Assembly (NCBI RefSeq): GCF_006715785.1 | Contig: NZ_VFNX01000003.1 | Coordinates: 310,001-374,000, forward strand | DNA: 64,000 bases | Direction of reading: 5' to 3' | DNA from: Streptomyces puniciscabiei | GTDB lineage: Bacteria; Actinomycetota; Actinomycetes; Streptomycetales; Streptomycetaceae | In this document: piece after piece, positions 25,814 through 34,092 of the stretch | How positions within the stretch are numbered: position 1 is the stretch's first letter | Layout: every line of letters begins with the position of its first letter | Translations under genes and position numbers: made by a program | The notes under the pieces: generated by a model | What the model was told of the DNA's origin: nothing | What the model saw: the letters and a program-made list of their open reading frames with translations, nothing else | Database searches by the model: none

Positions 25814-26752
25814 GTGGACAGCGAGCCGAGTGACGAAGTGATCGTGGTCGGGAGCGGGGTCGCCGGGCTGACGACGGCCGTGGTCCTGGCGGAGTCGGGG
25901 CGCCGGGTACGGGTGTGGGCGCGGGGGCCCGCCGAGCGTACGACCTCGGCCGTCGCCGGCGGCCTGTGGTGGCCGTACCGCATCGAACCCGAGCCGCTGG
26001 TGGGTGCGTGGGCGCTCGCCTCCCTGGCCGTGTACGAGGAGTTCGCGCACCGGCCGGACGAGACGGGCGTACGCCTGGTCGACGGTGTACACCGGGGGAC
26101 CCGGCTGGACGAACTGGGCGCCTGGGCGGGCGGGGTGGCGGGGCTGCGGACGGCGGCCGACGGTCTCGCCGCCCGGCTGCCGGTGATCGACATGCCGGTG
26201 CATCTGGCGTGGCTGCGCGAGCGGCTCGCGAAGGCGGGAGGCGTGATCGAGCCGCGCGAGGTGACCGACCTGGCCTCGGTGCCGGCGCAGGTCGTGGTCA
26301 ACTGCACCGGCCTGGGCGCGCGTTCGCTGGTACCGGACCCGGCCGTGCGACCGGTGCGCGGGCAGCTGGTGGTCGTGGCGAACCCGGGGATCAGGACCTG
26401 GTTCACCTCCGTCGGCCACTCCTCCACCACCTCCACGTACGTCATCCCGCAGCCGGGTGGTCTGCTGCTCGGCGGTACGGCGGAGGAGGACGACTGGTCG
26501 CTGGAGCCGGACCCGGCCACCGCCGCGGCGATCGTCGCCCGGTGCGCGGCGATCCGGCCGGAGATCGCGCAGGCACGGGTGCTGGCCCACCGGGTCGGAC
26601 TGCGGCCGGCCAGGCACGCGGTACGACTCGAACGGCAGCCGCTGCCCGACGGCCGGGTACTGGTGCACAACTACGGCCATGGCGGGGCCGGGATCACGGT
26701 GGCGTGGGGGTGTGCGCGGGAGGCGGCCGGGTTGGCGTTCCCGGCCGCCTGA
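25814..26752 (+). CDS. FAD-dependent D-amino-acid oxidase family protein
   Basis: Flavoprotein of the DAO family, predicted to deaminate a D-amino acid oxidatively or oxidise a similar amine. The 312 residues begin with the FAD motif VIVVGSGVAGLTTAVVLAES and contain VAGGLWWPYRIEP. They end with VGLRPARHAVRLE and the diagnostic HNYGHGGAGITVAWGCA. The start is GTG at 25814 and no better alternative exists. It is divergent from the uncharacterised 343-residue gene across 77 bp. The protein is slightly shorter than eukaryotic DAO, as is usual for bacterial forms. Confidence 0.85.
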   Translation: MDSEPSDEVIVVGSGVAGLTTAVVLAESGRRVRVWARGPAERTTSAVAGGLWWPYRIEPEPLVGAWALASLAVYEEFAHRPDETGVRLVDGVHRGTRLDELGAWAGGVAGLRTAADGLAARLPVIDMPVHLAWLRERLAKAGGVIEPREVTDLASVPAQVVVNCTGLGARSLVPDPAVRPVRGQLVVVANPGIRTWFTSVGHSSTTSTYVIPQPGGLLLGGTAEEDDWSLEPDPATAAAIVARCAAIRPEIAQARVLAHRVGLRPARHAVRLERQPLPDGRVLVHNYGHGGAGITVAWGCAREAAGLAFPAA

Positions 26753-26798
26753 CCGTACTGCGGCGCCCCGTTCAGGCCGCCCCTCGGCGCGCCTCCGG

Positions 26799-28778
26799 TC
26801 AGTCGAACGGGATGTGCCGGTACACGCCCGGTCCGCGGACGCCGTGCAGAATCACCGGCGCGGGAGTCGCCACCGTGCTGCCGGCCGTCGCCCGGGCGAA
26901 CTCCGACGCGCCGCCGACCAGCGGAAGGCTCGCCGTCGTACCGGACAGACCGACCGTCACGGTCGGCTTCGTGGACGGTGGGTCGATCAGGTCCTTGTCC
27001 GTGCCCGCGATGATCAGCGCCAGCCGGTGCCCCTTGGGGACGACATGGTCGGTCGCCGCCAGACGGAGCGTCATCGTGTACGCCTTGCCCGGGGTGAGCG
27101 GGACACCCTTGCCGAGCGAGGCGTAGTGGCCCAGGTCGGCCCAGCCACGGCTGAACACGGTGTAGTCCACCTTGGCCGTCCTGGCCGCGGTCTCCTTGAA
27201 GCACGCGCTGTCGCCGGCCGTGCTCGCGCCCCAGCAGGTGCGCTGGGTGAGGGTGGTGATGCCCTCGCCGCCGTCGGCGTAGTCGCGGATGGTGTCCGGG
27301 CCGAGGTCGACCAGGACGGCGGAGAGGTGGGCCGAGGTGGTGGTCGGTGTCGCGGTCACCGTCACCGTGGACGAGCCCGACAGGCGCAGGTCGCGGGTGA
27401 GCGGCGCGGTGAGGAAGCCGGCCTTCTCCGGGGTCGGCGTGGTGAGGCGGGCCGCCCAGTCGGTCTCGCTGAGCTTCGGGGCGTCGGTGAAGGTCTCGGT
27501 GCCGGTGGCCGGGTGCAGGCCGAGCGTGCCGACTCCGGCCTGGGTGCCGGGGGCGGGGTGCAGGACGGTGGTGCGGGTGGTCTGCGGGGGCCAGACGCGT
27601 GAGGTGACCCACTGGTCGGGGTGGCGTTCGATGTCGGCCATCGGCTCGCGGTCGATGCCGTTGTCGTAGCCGAGGAGTTCATGGTCGAACCAGCGGTGCA
27701 GGGTGTCCACCCAGGCGCCGCGCCGGTAGTCGAAGGGGTCGACGTGTCCGGTCTGGGACAGCCAGATCTTGCGCTTCACGCCGTGCTTGGCCAGCGCGTC
27801 CCACCACTGGCCGAAGTGCTTGGTGCGGACGTTGAGGTCCTGCATGCCGTGCACCAGGAACACGCTGGCGCGCACCTTGGCCGCGTCCTTGACGTAGTCG
27901 CGCTCGGTCCACAGCGGGGTCCAGTCGCCGCTGCGCGGGCTGCCGTCGGCGAGTTTCCTCTGGACGGCGGCGCAGTGGGCGTGCGCCGCGTCGCTCTCGA
28001 CGTAGCCGGCGAGCTGGTCGGGGCCGCCGTCGTACAGCGGGGCGCCCTGCGCGAAGTAGTAGTCGTACCAGGAGGAGATGCCGCTGATCGGGACGATGGT
28101 CTCCAGGCCCTTGACGCCGGTGGCGGCGACACCGTTGGCGATGGTGCCGTCCCAGCTCTTGCCGATCATTCCGGTCCGGCCGTTGGTCCAGGTGGCTGTG
28201 ACGGTCTTCGTGCCGGTCCGGGTCGTGTACGCCTCGGCGCGGCCGTTCAGCCAGTCGACGACGGCCTTCGCGGACCGGATGTCGGAGCGGCCGCCGACGT
28301 CGACGCAGCCGTCGGAGCGATTGGTGCCGGCGAGGTCGACGCCGACGAACGCGTAGCCGCGGGGCACGAAGTAGTTGTCGTAGAAGAGCGGCATCTGGAC
28401 GACGTGGCCCTGCGGGTCGTACGTCTTGAGCTGGCTCTCGTTGCCGCGTCCGCAGCAGGAGTAGTAGGGGCTGGCGTCCATGATGACGGGCACCTTGCGG
28501 CCCTGGCGGGCGGGTTCGGCGGGCCGGACGATGTCGGCGGCGACACGGTCGGTGTGGCCGTCGCCGTCCTCGTCGAGCCCCGTGTCCACCCATACGGACT
28601 CGCGCACGGCATGGGCGTAGGAGTACACGGGCCGGCTCTCGCGCGGGGGCCGGCCCGCGCCGGCGGCGGCCTGTGCGGCGGACGGGGTGAGGAAGGCGGC
28701 CGTCAGGATGGCGACGACCGCGGTCGCGAGCGCTCTGCAGATCGTGAAGCGCGTGCGGATGAGGGTGCGAATCGGCAT
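26799..28778 (-). CDS. Secreted X-Pro dipeptidyl-peptidase (CocE/S15 family)
   Basis: Secreted alpha/beta-hydrolase peptidase that removes X-Pro dipeptides. The 659-residue precursor has a Sec signal peptide (positive MPIRTLIRTRFT, hydrophobic core ALATAVVAILTAAFLT, cleavage near AQAAAG). The catalytic triad is visible as Ser in GMIGKSWDGT, Asp in HGMQDLNV and His in QTGHVDPFD. A C-terminal jelly-roll domain (LRLSGSSTVTVTATPTTT) completes the S15 architecture. ATG 28778 is preferred to the in-frame ATG 28811 because it places the positive n-region first. It is divergent from the M1 peptidase, so both may serve peptide scavenging. Confidence 0.9.
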   Translation of the reverse strand: MPIRTLIRTRFTICRALATAVVAILTAAFLTPSAAQAAAGAGRPPRESRPVYSYAHAVRESVWVDTGLDEDGDGHTDRVAADIVRPAEPARQGRKVPVIMDASPYYSCCGRGNESQLKTYDPQGHVVQMPLFYDNYFVPRGYAFVGVDLAGTNRSDGCVDVGGRSDIRSAKAVVDWLNGRAEAYTTRTGTKTVTATWTNGRTGMIGKSWDGTIANGVAATGVKGLETIVPISGISSWYDYYFAQGAPLYDGGPDQLAGYVESDAAHAHCAAVQRKLADGSPRSGDWTPLWTERDYVKDAAKVRASVFLVHGMQDLNVRTKHFGQWWDALAKHGVKRKIWLSQTGHVDPFDYRRGAWVDTLHRWFDHELLGYDNGIDREPMADIERHPDQWVTSRVWPPQTTRTTVLHPAPGTQAGVGTLGLHPATGTETFTDAPKLSETDWAARLTTPTPEKAGFLTAPLTRDLRLSGSSTVTVTATPTTTSAHLSAVLVDLGPDTIRDYADGGEGITTLTQRTCWGASTAGDSACFKETAARTAKVDYTVFSRGWADLGHYASLGKGVPLTPGKAYTMTLRLAATDHVVPKGHRLALIIAGTDKDLIDPPSTKPTVTVGLSGTTASLPLVGGASEFARATAGSTVATPAPVILHGVRGPGVYRHIPFD

Positions 28779-28976
28779 GCGCGGACGGTACTCCGGTGAA
28801 CTCCCGTACATAAGAGCGATTCAGGGCCGTTCCTGGGTACGTGACGGCCGAATGGCGATCGTGTGACAGCAGGGGCCATGGACAGGTCAGGGGCCACAGG
28901 GACTGAATAGGCTCCGAACAGCGTTCACCGACGTACTTTCCGAACGGACTTGCAGTCCCGACGACTTGGAGCTGAC

Positions 28977-30479
28977 GTGCACCGCAGAATCATCGCGCCG
29001 GGCGCACTCGCGGCGGCCTCCCTCCTGCTGGCGATCCCGGCATCGGCCGCGAGCTTCACCCCCGGCGCGCCGGGCATCGGCGACCCCTACTACCCGTACT
29101 ACGGCAACGGCGGCTACGACGTCTCCCACTACGACCTGAGGCTGCAGTACCAGCCGAAGACGGACGAGTTGCAGGGCACGGCGACGATCCTGGCGAGGAC
29201 CACCCAGGACCTGTCCAGCTTCGACCTGGACTTCCTGCTGGACGTGAGCGAGGTGCGGGTCAACGGCGCGAAGACCGCCTTCACCACCTCGGGGCAGCAC
29301 GAGCTGGTCATCACGCCGAAGACGCCGTTGGCCAAGGGCACGCCGATCACCGTGGTGGTCCGCTACAGCGGGGTGCCGTCTACGAAGACCGCCTACGGCT
29401 TCAACACCTGGCACCGCACCCCCGACGGCGCGGTCGCGGCCGACGAGCCCGAGGCCGCCTGGTGGTGGTTCCCGAGCAACGACCACCCGAGTGACAAGGC
29501 CACCTACGACGTGTCGGTGGCCGTGCCGGACGGCACCCAGGCCATCTCCAACGGCACGCTCCAGTCGACCGCTTCGAAGCTGGGCTGGACCCGCTACACC
29601 TGGCGGCAGAACAAGCCGCAGGCGACGTATCTGGCCACTCTCGCCATCGGAAAGTTCGACATCACCACGAGCACCTCCGACGGCGGGGTGCCGGTCATCA
29701 ACGCCTACAGCAAGGACCTCGGCGACAACGACGGGGCCGCGCGTGCGAGCGTGGAACGCACCGGGGAGATCGTGGACTGGCTGAGCGGCTACTTCGGGCC
29801 GTATCCGTTCAGCACGGCCGGCGGGTATGTCCCGAACACCACCACCGGGTACGCGCTGGAGACCCAGACCCGCGTCTACTACAGCCCGAAACAGTTCGCG
29901 AACGGCTCCAACACCTCGGTGGTCGTGCACGAGCTGGCCCACCAGTGGTACGGCGACGACGTGTCGCTGAAGGGCTGGAAGGACATCTGGATCAACGAGG
30001 GCTTCGCCCGGTACGCGCAGTGGCTGTGGTCGGAGCACGAGGGCGAGGGCACCACGCAGGAACTCGCCGACTACGTGTACGCCTCCCATCCGGCCGACGA
30101 CGCGTTCTGGACGGTCAAGCCCGGCGACCCGGGACCGGACGACCAGTTCGACATCGCCGTGTACGACCGTGGCGCGCTCGCCATCCAGGCGCTGCGCAAC
30201 GAGATCGGTGACGACGCGTTCTTCCGCATCCTGAAGGGCTGGCCGCAGGAGCACGCGTACGGCAACGCCTCGGTGGCCGACTTCCAGAGGTACGCCGAGC
30301 AGGTGTCCGGCAAGCCGCTGGCCTCGCTGTTCGACACCTGGCTGTTCCAGCCGTCCAAGCCGGCCGCACCCGCGGCGCGCGCCGCGTCGCCGGCGAAGGC
30401 GGGCACGGCGGTGGCCCGGCCGAAGTCGTGGAAGAAGATCGAGGCGACGAACAACATCCACGACGCGCACGCGCACTGA
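28977..30479 (+). CDS. Secreted M1-family zinc metallopeptidase (aminopeptidase N-like)
   Basis: A 500-residue extracellular aminopeptidase. An N-terminal signal peptide (MHRRIIAPGALAAASLLLAIPASAA) leads to a beta-sandwich domain and a thermolysin-like domain. The zinc motif is VVHELAHQWYGDD, with the third ligand Glu in WINEGFARYAQWLW. The exopeptidase G-x-MEN motif is not in standard form (the region reads GYVPNTTTGYALETQT), as in short secreted actinobacterial M1 enzymes. The GTG at 28977 has TTGGAGC upstream and yields a clean signal peptide. The C-terminal helical domain of full-length PepN is absent. Confidence 0.9.
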   Translation: MHRRIIAPGALAAASLLLAIPASAASFTPGAPGIGDPYYPYYGNGGYDVSHYDLRLQYQPKTDELQGTATILARTTQDLSSFDLDFLLDVSEVRVNGAKTAFTTSGQHELVITPKTPLAKGTPITVVVRYSGVPSTKTAYGFNTWHRTPDGAVAADEPEAAWWWFPSNDHPSDKATYDVSVAVPDGTQAISNGTLQSTASKLGWTRYTWRQNKPQATYLATLAIGKFDITTSTSDGGVPVINAYSKDLGDNDGAARASVERTGEIVDWLSGYFGPYPFSTAGGYVPNTTTGYALETQTRVYYSPKQFANGSNTSVVVHELAHQWYGDDVSLKGWKDIWINEGFARYAQWLWSEHEGEGTTQELADYVYASHPADDAFWTVKPGDPGPDDQFDIAVYDRGALAIQALRNEIGDDAFFRILKGWPQEHAYGNASVADFQRYAEQVSGKPLASLFDTWLFQPSKPAAPAARAASPAKAGTAVARPKSWKKIEATNNIHDAHAH

Positions 30480-30491
30480 TCCCCGCGCCGG

Positions 30492-31409
30492 CTAGGGGCT
30501 CGGCTCTGCCGCCCGTTCGAGCAGCCCGTCCCGGTCCATCGACTCCGCTCGGGAGGCCGGGACGGTGCAGGCGTGGGCGCCCGCGACCGCGCCGTAGCGG
30601 GCGCAGGTCTCGGGCGGTTCGCCGGCGAGGCGGCCGTAGAGGAACGCGGCGGCGAAGGCGTCGCCCGCGCCGTTGGAGTCCACCACCGGCCCGGGCGGCG
30701 GCGCCGCGGGCACGCGGGTCAGCTCGCCGTCGGCCAGCAGATACGCGCCCTCGGCTCCGGCGGTGGCGACCACCACCTCGGCCCTGCCCCGCTCGGCGAT
30801 GCGCCGCATGGTGCGCTCGGGGTCGGTCAGCGCGGCGGCCGACAGGAAGACGACGTCCGCCGCGTGGGCGAAGGGCTCGTGGTACGGGTTCTCCCCGTCC
30901 CAGTCGTGCAGATCCGTGGACAGGGGCACGCCCGTCGCGGTCAGCACCGGCAGGGCCTCGGCGCAGGGCTGGGTGATGGTCACGTGTACATGGCGGCTCG
31001 CCCCGGCCAGTATGTGCAGCAGTTCGGGTGGGAAGCGGTCGCCGGGGCGGGCGCGGCTGGTGTCGTACAGGGACAGGCGGCGGCCGTCGGGGCCGACGAG
31101 GTTGACCGCCCGCTTGGTGCCGGCGGGCTGCGGAAGTGCGGTCAGTCCGATGCCGTGCTCGCGGTGCAGGGCCCGCACGAGGTCGCCCTCGGGGTCGTCG
31201 CCGAGCAGGTCGAGGTGGTGGGTACGCAGGCCGAGTGCGGCAAGGCCCAGCGCGACGAAGTCGCCGGTCTGTCCGGCCCGGGTGCGGATCCCTGAGTCGA
31301 TCATGTAGCTGTCGGCGTAGGGGAGCGGCAACTCGGGGACGTGGATGATCGTGTCCACGCCGGCTCCGCCCAGCACCAGGACGTCCGTCGCGGGGGTTTG
31401 TGAGCTCAT
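30492..31409 (-). CDS. PfkB-family carbohydrate kinase
   Basis: A 305-residue ribokinase-like sugar kinase. The N-terminal PfkB glycine motif is seen as RAGQTGDFVALGLAALG, and the C-terminal ATP/anion-hole signature is VVDSNGAGDAFAAAFLYG with the catalytic Asp. Substrate (ribose, fructose-phosphate, adenosine or other) is not evident. ATG 31409 has GGAGAGGG upstream. It is convergent with the M1 peptidase, with only 12 bp between stops, and lies downstream of the amino-acid permease after a 256-bp gap with a repeat and hairpin. Confidence 0.85.
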   Translation of the reverse strand: MSSQTPATDVLVLGGAGVDTIIHVPELPLPYADSYMIDSGIRTRAGQTGDFVALGLAALGLRTHHLDLLGDDPEGDLVRALHREHGIGLTALPQPAGTKRAVNLVGPDGRRLSLYDTSRARPGDRFPPELLHILAGASRHVHVTITQPCAEALPVLTATGVPLSTDLHDWDGENPYHEPFAHAADVVFLSAAALTDPERTMRRIAERGRAEVVVATAGAEGAYLLADGELTRVPAAPPPGPVVDSNGAGDAFAAAFLYGRLAGEPPETCARYGAVAGAHACTVPASRAESMDRDGLLERAAEPSP

Positions 31410-31514
31410 CCGCCGCCCTCTCCGTGGTCGTACACCGTGACCGCGCGCTCCGCAGGGTGGGCCGGGGGCCTCTCGCCGTGGGTCCTCCAGGCAGTGGGGA
31501 TCTGCGGACCCGAC

Positions 31515-31544
31515 GTGGCTTGTCGCGCAGTTCCCCGCGCCCCT
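31515..31544 (-). repeat. Streptomyces interspersed intergenic element
   Basis: Reading on the minus strand, AGGGGCGCGGGGAACTGCGC followed by GACAAGCCAC matches a short element that I know to recur many times in intergenic regions of Streptomyces genomes. Its function is not established. Only this copy was noticed in the window. Confidence 0.6.
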
Positions 31545-31584
31545 CTGGGCGCGCCCCTGACCGTACATCGCAATCGACCGACGG

Positions 31585-31635
31585 CACGGTGGCGTCACCC
31601 CGGACATACGTGATCTCCGGCATGACGCCACCGTG
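31585..31635 (-). terminator. 13-bp inverted repeat 3' of the permease gene
   Basis: CACGGTGGCGTCA (31585-31597) and TGACGCCACCGTG (31623-31635) pair perfectly across a 25-base loop, 30 bp after the permease stop on the minus strand. It is probably a terminator; an operator is possible. Confidence 0.55.
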
Positions 31636-31665
31636 GGCGATGCCACTGACAGTGGCGCTGAGCTG

Positions 31666-33141
31666 TTACTTCGTGAGTTCGGACAGCTCCTGGTCGGTGT
31701 TCTTCGACACCCGGCGGCGCACGCCGAACCAGCCGGCGACCAGCATGACGGCGATCACCGGAATCAGCAGGATGGTCTTCCGGCCGACGTCGGGGTCGTT
31801 CCACATCATGCCGAGGCAGACCAGCAGGAACACGATCGTGGCGATCTCGGTGACCGGGCTGAACTTCAGCTGGAAGTGCGGCCGGGTCGCGAGGCCCGCG
31901 CGGGCGCGGCGGACGAAGACCATGTGGCAGATCATGATGATCACCCACGTGCTGATGATGCCGAGGGAGGCGACGTTCAGCACGATCTCGAAGGCCTGGC
32001 TGGGCACCAGGTAGTTCAGGCCGACGCCGAGCACACAGACCGCGCAGGTCAGCAGGATGCCGCCGTAGGGGACCTGGCTGCGGTTCATGCGGGCGGTGAA
32101 CTTCGGGGCGGAGCCCGCCATGGCCATGGAGCGCAGGATGCGGCCGGTGGAGTACAGGCCGGAGTTCAGCGAGGACATCGCCGCGGTCAGCACGACCAGG
32201 TTCATCACGTCACCGGCCGCGGGGACGCCGATCTTCGACAGGACCGTGACGAAGGGGCTCTCGTCGGCGGAGTAGACCGAGCCGGGCAGCAGCAGGGCGA
32301 GCAGGACGACCGAGCCGACGTAGAACAGGCCCACACGCCACATGATCGAGTTCACCGCGCGGGGGACGACCTTCTCCGGCTCGGCGGTCTCGCCGGCCGC
32401 GACACCGACCAGTTCGAGGGCGGCGTAGGCGAAGATCACGCCCTGCATGACCAGGACGACCGGCATCGCGCCGTGCGGGAAGAGTCCGCCGTGGTCGCTG
32501 ATGACGCTCAGGCCGGGGGTGTGGCCGCCGACCTTGTGCTGGGTGGCGAGCAGGAAAACGCTGATCAGCATGAAGCCGACGATGGTGGCGACCTTGATGA
32601 TCGCGAACCAGAACTCCATCTCGCCGAAGATCTTCACCGAGATCAGGTTCACGGCCAGGACCACCGCGAGGGCGATCAGGGCCAGCACCCACTGGGGAAT
32701 GCTGGTGAACATGCTCCAGTAGTGCGTGTAGAGCGCGATCGCGGTGATGTCGGCAATGCCGGTGGTCGACCAGTTCAGGAAGTACATCCAGCCGGCGACG
32801 TAGGCGCCCTTCTCACCGAGGAACTCGCGCGCGTAGGACACGAAGGACCCGGAGGACGGGCGGTACAGGACCAGCTCGCCCAGGGCCCGGACGACGAAGA
32901 AGGCGAAGACGCCGCAGACCAGGTAGGCCAGGGCGAGCGCCGGGCCGGCGTTGTGCAGACGGCCGCCGGCGCCCAGGAGGAGTCCGGTGCCGATGGCGCC
33001 ACCGATGGCGATCATGTTGACGTGGCGGGCCTTGAGGTCCTTGCTGTAACCGGCGTCGCCCGCGTCCGCGGGCGTGCGGTCCGCCTGGGCCGCATGGGTG
33101 CGTGCGGCGACCTGTGCCGATTCCACGGCGTCCTTGCTCAC
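31666..33141 (-). CDS. Amino-acid permease, APC superfamily (AnsP/L-asparagine permease-like)
   Basis: A twelve-helix proton-coupled amino-acid importer of 491 residues. The N-terminal motif YSKDLKARHVNMIAIGGAIG, followed by TGLLLGAG, is the substrate-binding unwound helix of the AAT/APC family and closest to asparagine permeases. Further signatures include FAYAALELVGVAAGETAEP and the helix-8 region SSLNSGLYSTGRILRSMA. ATG 33141 begins a soluble N-terminal tail of about 30 residues. It is divergent from the MerR gene, and the 234-bp spacer carries AT-richer DNA with likely promoters for both. Confidence 0.88.
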   Translation of the reverse strand: MSKDAVESAQVAARTHAAQADRTPADAGDAGYSKDLKARHVNMIAIGGAIGTGLLLGAGGRLHNAGPALALAYLVCGVFAFFVVRALGELVLYRPSSGSFVSYAREFLGEKGAYVAGWMYFLNWSTTGIADITAIALYTHYWSMFTSIPQWVLALIALAVVLAVNLISVKIFGEMEFWFAIIKVATIVGFMLISVFLLATQHKVGGHTPGLSVISDHGGLFPHGAMPVVLVMQGVIFAYAALELVGVAAGETAEPEKVVPRAVNSIMWRVGLFYVGSVVLLALLLPGSVYSADESPFVTVLSKIGVPAAGDVMNLVVLTAAMSSLNSGLYSTGRILRSMAMAGSAPKFTARMNRSQVPYGGILLTCAVCVLGVGLNYLVPSQAFEIVLNVASLGIISTWVIIMICHMVFVRRARAGLATRPHFQLKFSPVTEIATIVFLLVCLGMMWNDPDVGRKTILLIPVIAVMLVAGWFGVRRRVSKNTDQELSELTK

Positions 33142-33340
33142 GGGTGGTTCACTTCCTGGTGCGCCCGGGCCTCGTGGGCCCGGGGGACGTGCAGGGCTCG
33201 GTCCGCACCACCCTGTTGAGTCGCGGCACAGACCAAGCCAGCAGCTTCCCAGAAGGAATCACCTCTACGCGGTGGCCCATGTCACACAGCGTTACTTCTC
33301 ACACGATCAACCCAGGGTTCACATGACGTTCACCCGAGGT

Positions 33341-33375
33341 TTCACACCATTGGTGAGACAGCGATACTGCTGCAC
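33341..33375 (+). promoter_or_regulatory. Putative promoter with internal dyad, leaderless MerR gene
   Basis: TTCACA (33341-33346) and GATACT (33363-33368) can serve as -35 and -10 boxes 16 bp apart. This places the transcript start at or next to the A of the ATG at 33376, which would make the mRNA leaderless. The dyad TCACACC-ATT-GGTGAGA (one mismatch) lies within the spacer, the usual position for a MerR operator, so autoregulation is likely. Confidence 0.45.
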
Positions 33376-34092
33376 ATGACGACCCATGCCGGGGACACGC
33401 CCCTCACCATCGACGAGCTGGCCGCCAGGGCGGGCGTCACGGTGCGCACCGTCCGCTTCTACGGCAGCAAGGGTCTGCTGCCGCCGCCGGTCATCGGCCC
33501 GCGCCGGGTGGGGCACTACGGGCCGGACCACCTGGCGCGGCTGGCCCTGATCGAGGAGTTGCAGCAGCAGGGCATGACGCTTTCGGCGATCGAGCGCTAC
33601 CTCAGGCAGCTGCCCGCCGACCTCTCCCCCCATGACCTGGCCATCCACCGCGCGGTCGTCGCGTCCTGGGCGCCGGACGCGGTCGACACGGTGCCGCGTG
33701 AGGAGCTCGAGCGGCGGGCCGGACGGCCGCTCGCCGACGAGGACGTGGAGCGGCTGGCGGCGATGAACGTCGTCATGGCAGCGGACGACGCGGAGGGTGA
33801 CACCTTCCGGGTCGACTCCGGGCTGCTGCGGCTCGGCGTGCAGCTGCTCGACGTACCGCTGTCGCAGGAGGTGATCCTCGCGGCGCGCAAGGTGCTGATC
33901 GAGCACTCGCGCGCCGCGGCCCACGAGCTCTCCCAGCTCTTCCGCGGCGAGGTGGCGGAGCGTGATGCGCGGGACGTGAAGTCCCTGTCGGCGCACATGC
34001 ACCCGCTGGTGGTGCAGGCACTGCTGACGACGTTCCAGCGCTCGCTGCGGGAAGAGCTGAGCGAGTGGGTGACCGGGTCAGGAACGGACTGA
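33376..34092 (+). CDS. MerR-family transcriptional regulator
   Basis: A 238-residue regulator. The N-terminal winged helix reads LTIDELAARAGVTVRTVRFY, then GLLPPPVIGPRRVGHYG, then a coiled-coil start (LIEELQQQGMTLSAIERYL). The long C-terminal effector region has no cysteine cluster, so it is not a classical metal sensor. It ends convergently with the FadB-like gene, overlapping by 15 bp. Position next to fatty-acid oxidation genes suggests, but does not prove, acyl-CoA or lipid-responsive control. Confidence 0.88.
   Translation: MTTHAGDTPLTIDELAARAGVTVRTVRFYGSKGLLPPPVIGPRRVGHYGPDHLARLALIEELQQQGMTLSAIERYLRQLPADLSPHDLAIHRAVVASWAPDAVDTVPREELERRAGRPLADEDVERLAAMNVVMAADDAEGDTFRVDSGLLRLGVQLLDVPLSQEVILAARKVLIEHSRAAAHELSQLFRGEVAERDARDVKSLSAHMHPLVVQALLTTFQRSLREELSEWVTGSGTD

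Noticed and set aside
31585..31635. Riboswitch-like structure upstream of the PfkB gene
   Set aside because: A single long-range 13-bp stem, best explained as the permease terminator; no known riboswitch core motif and 175 bp from the kinase start.
33102..33326. 74-codon plus-strand frame in the permease/MerR spacer
   Set aside because: Overlaps the permease start and promoter region, lacks a ribosome site, and has no protein-like features.
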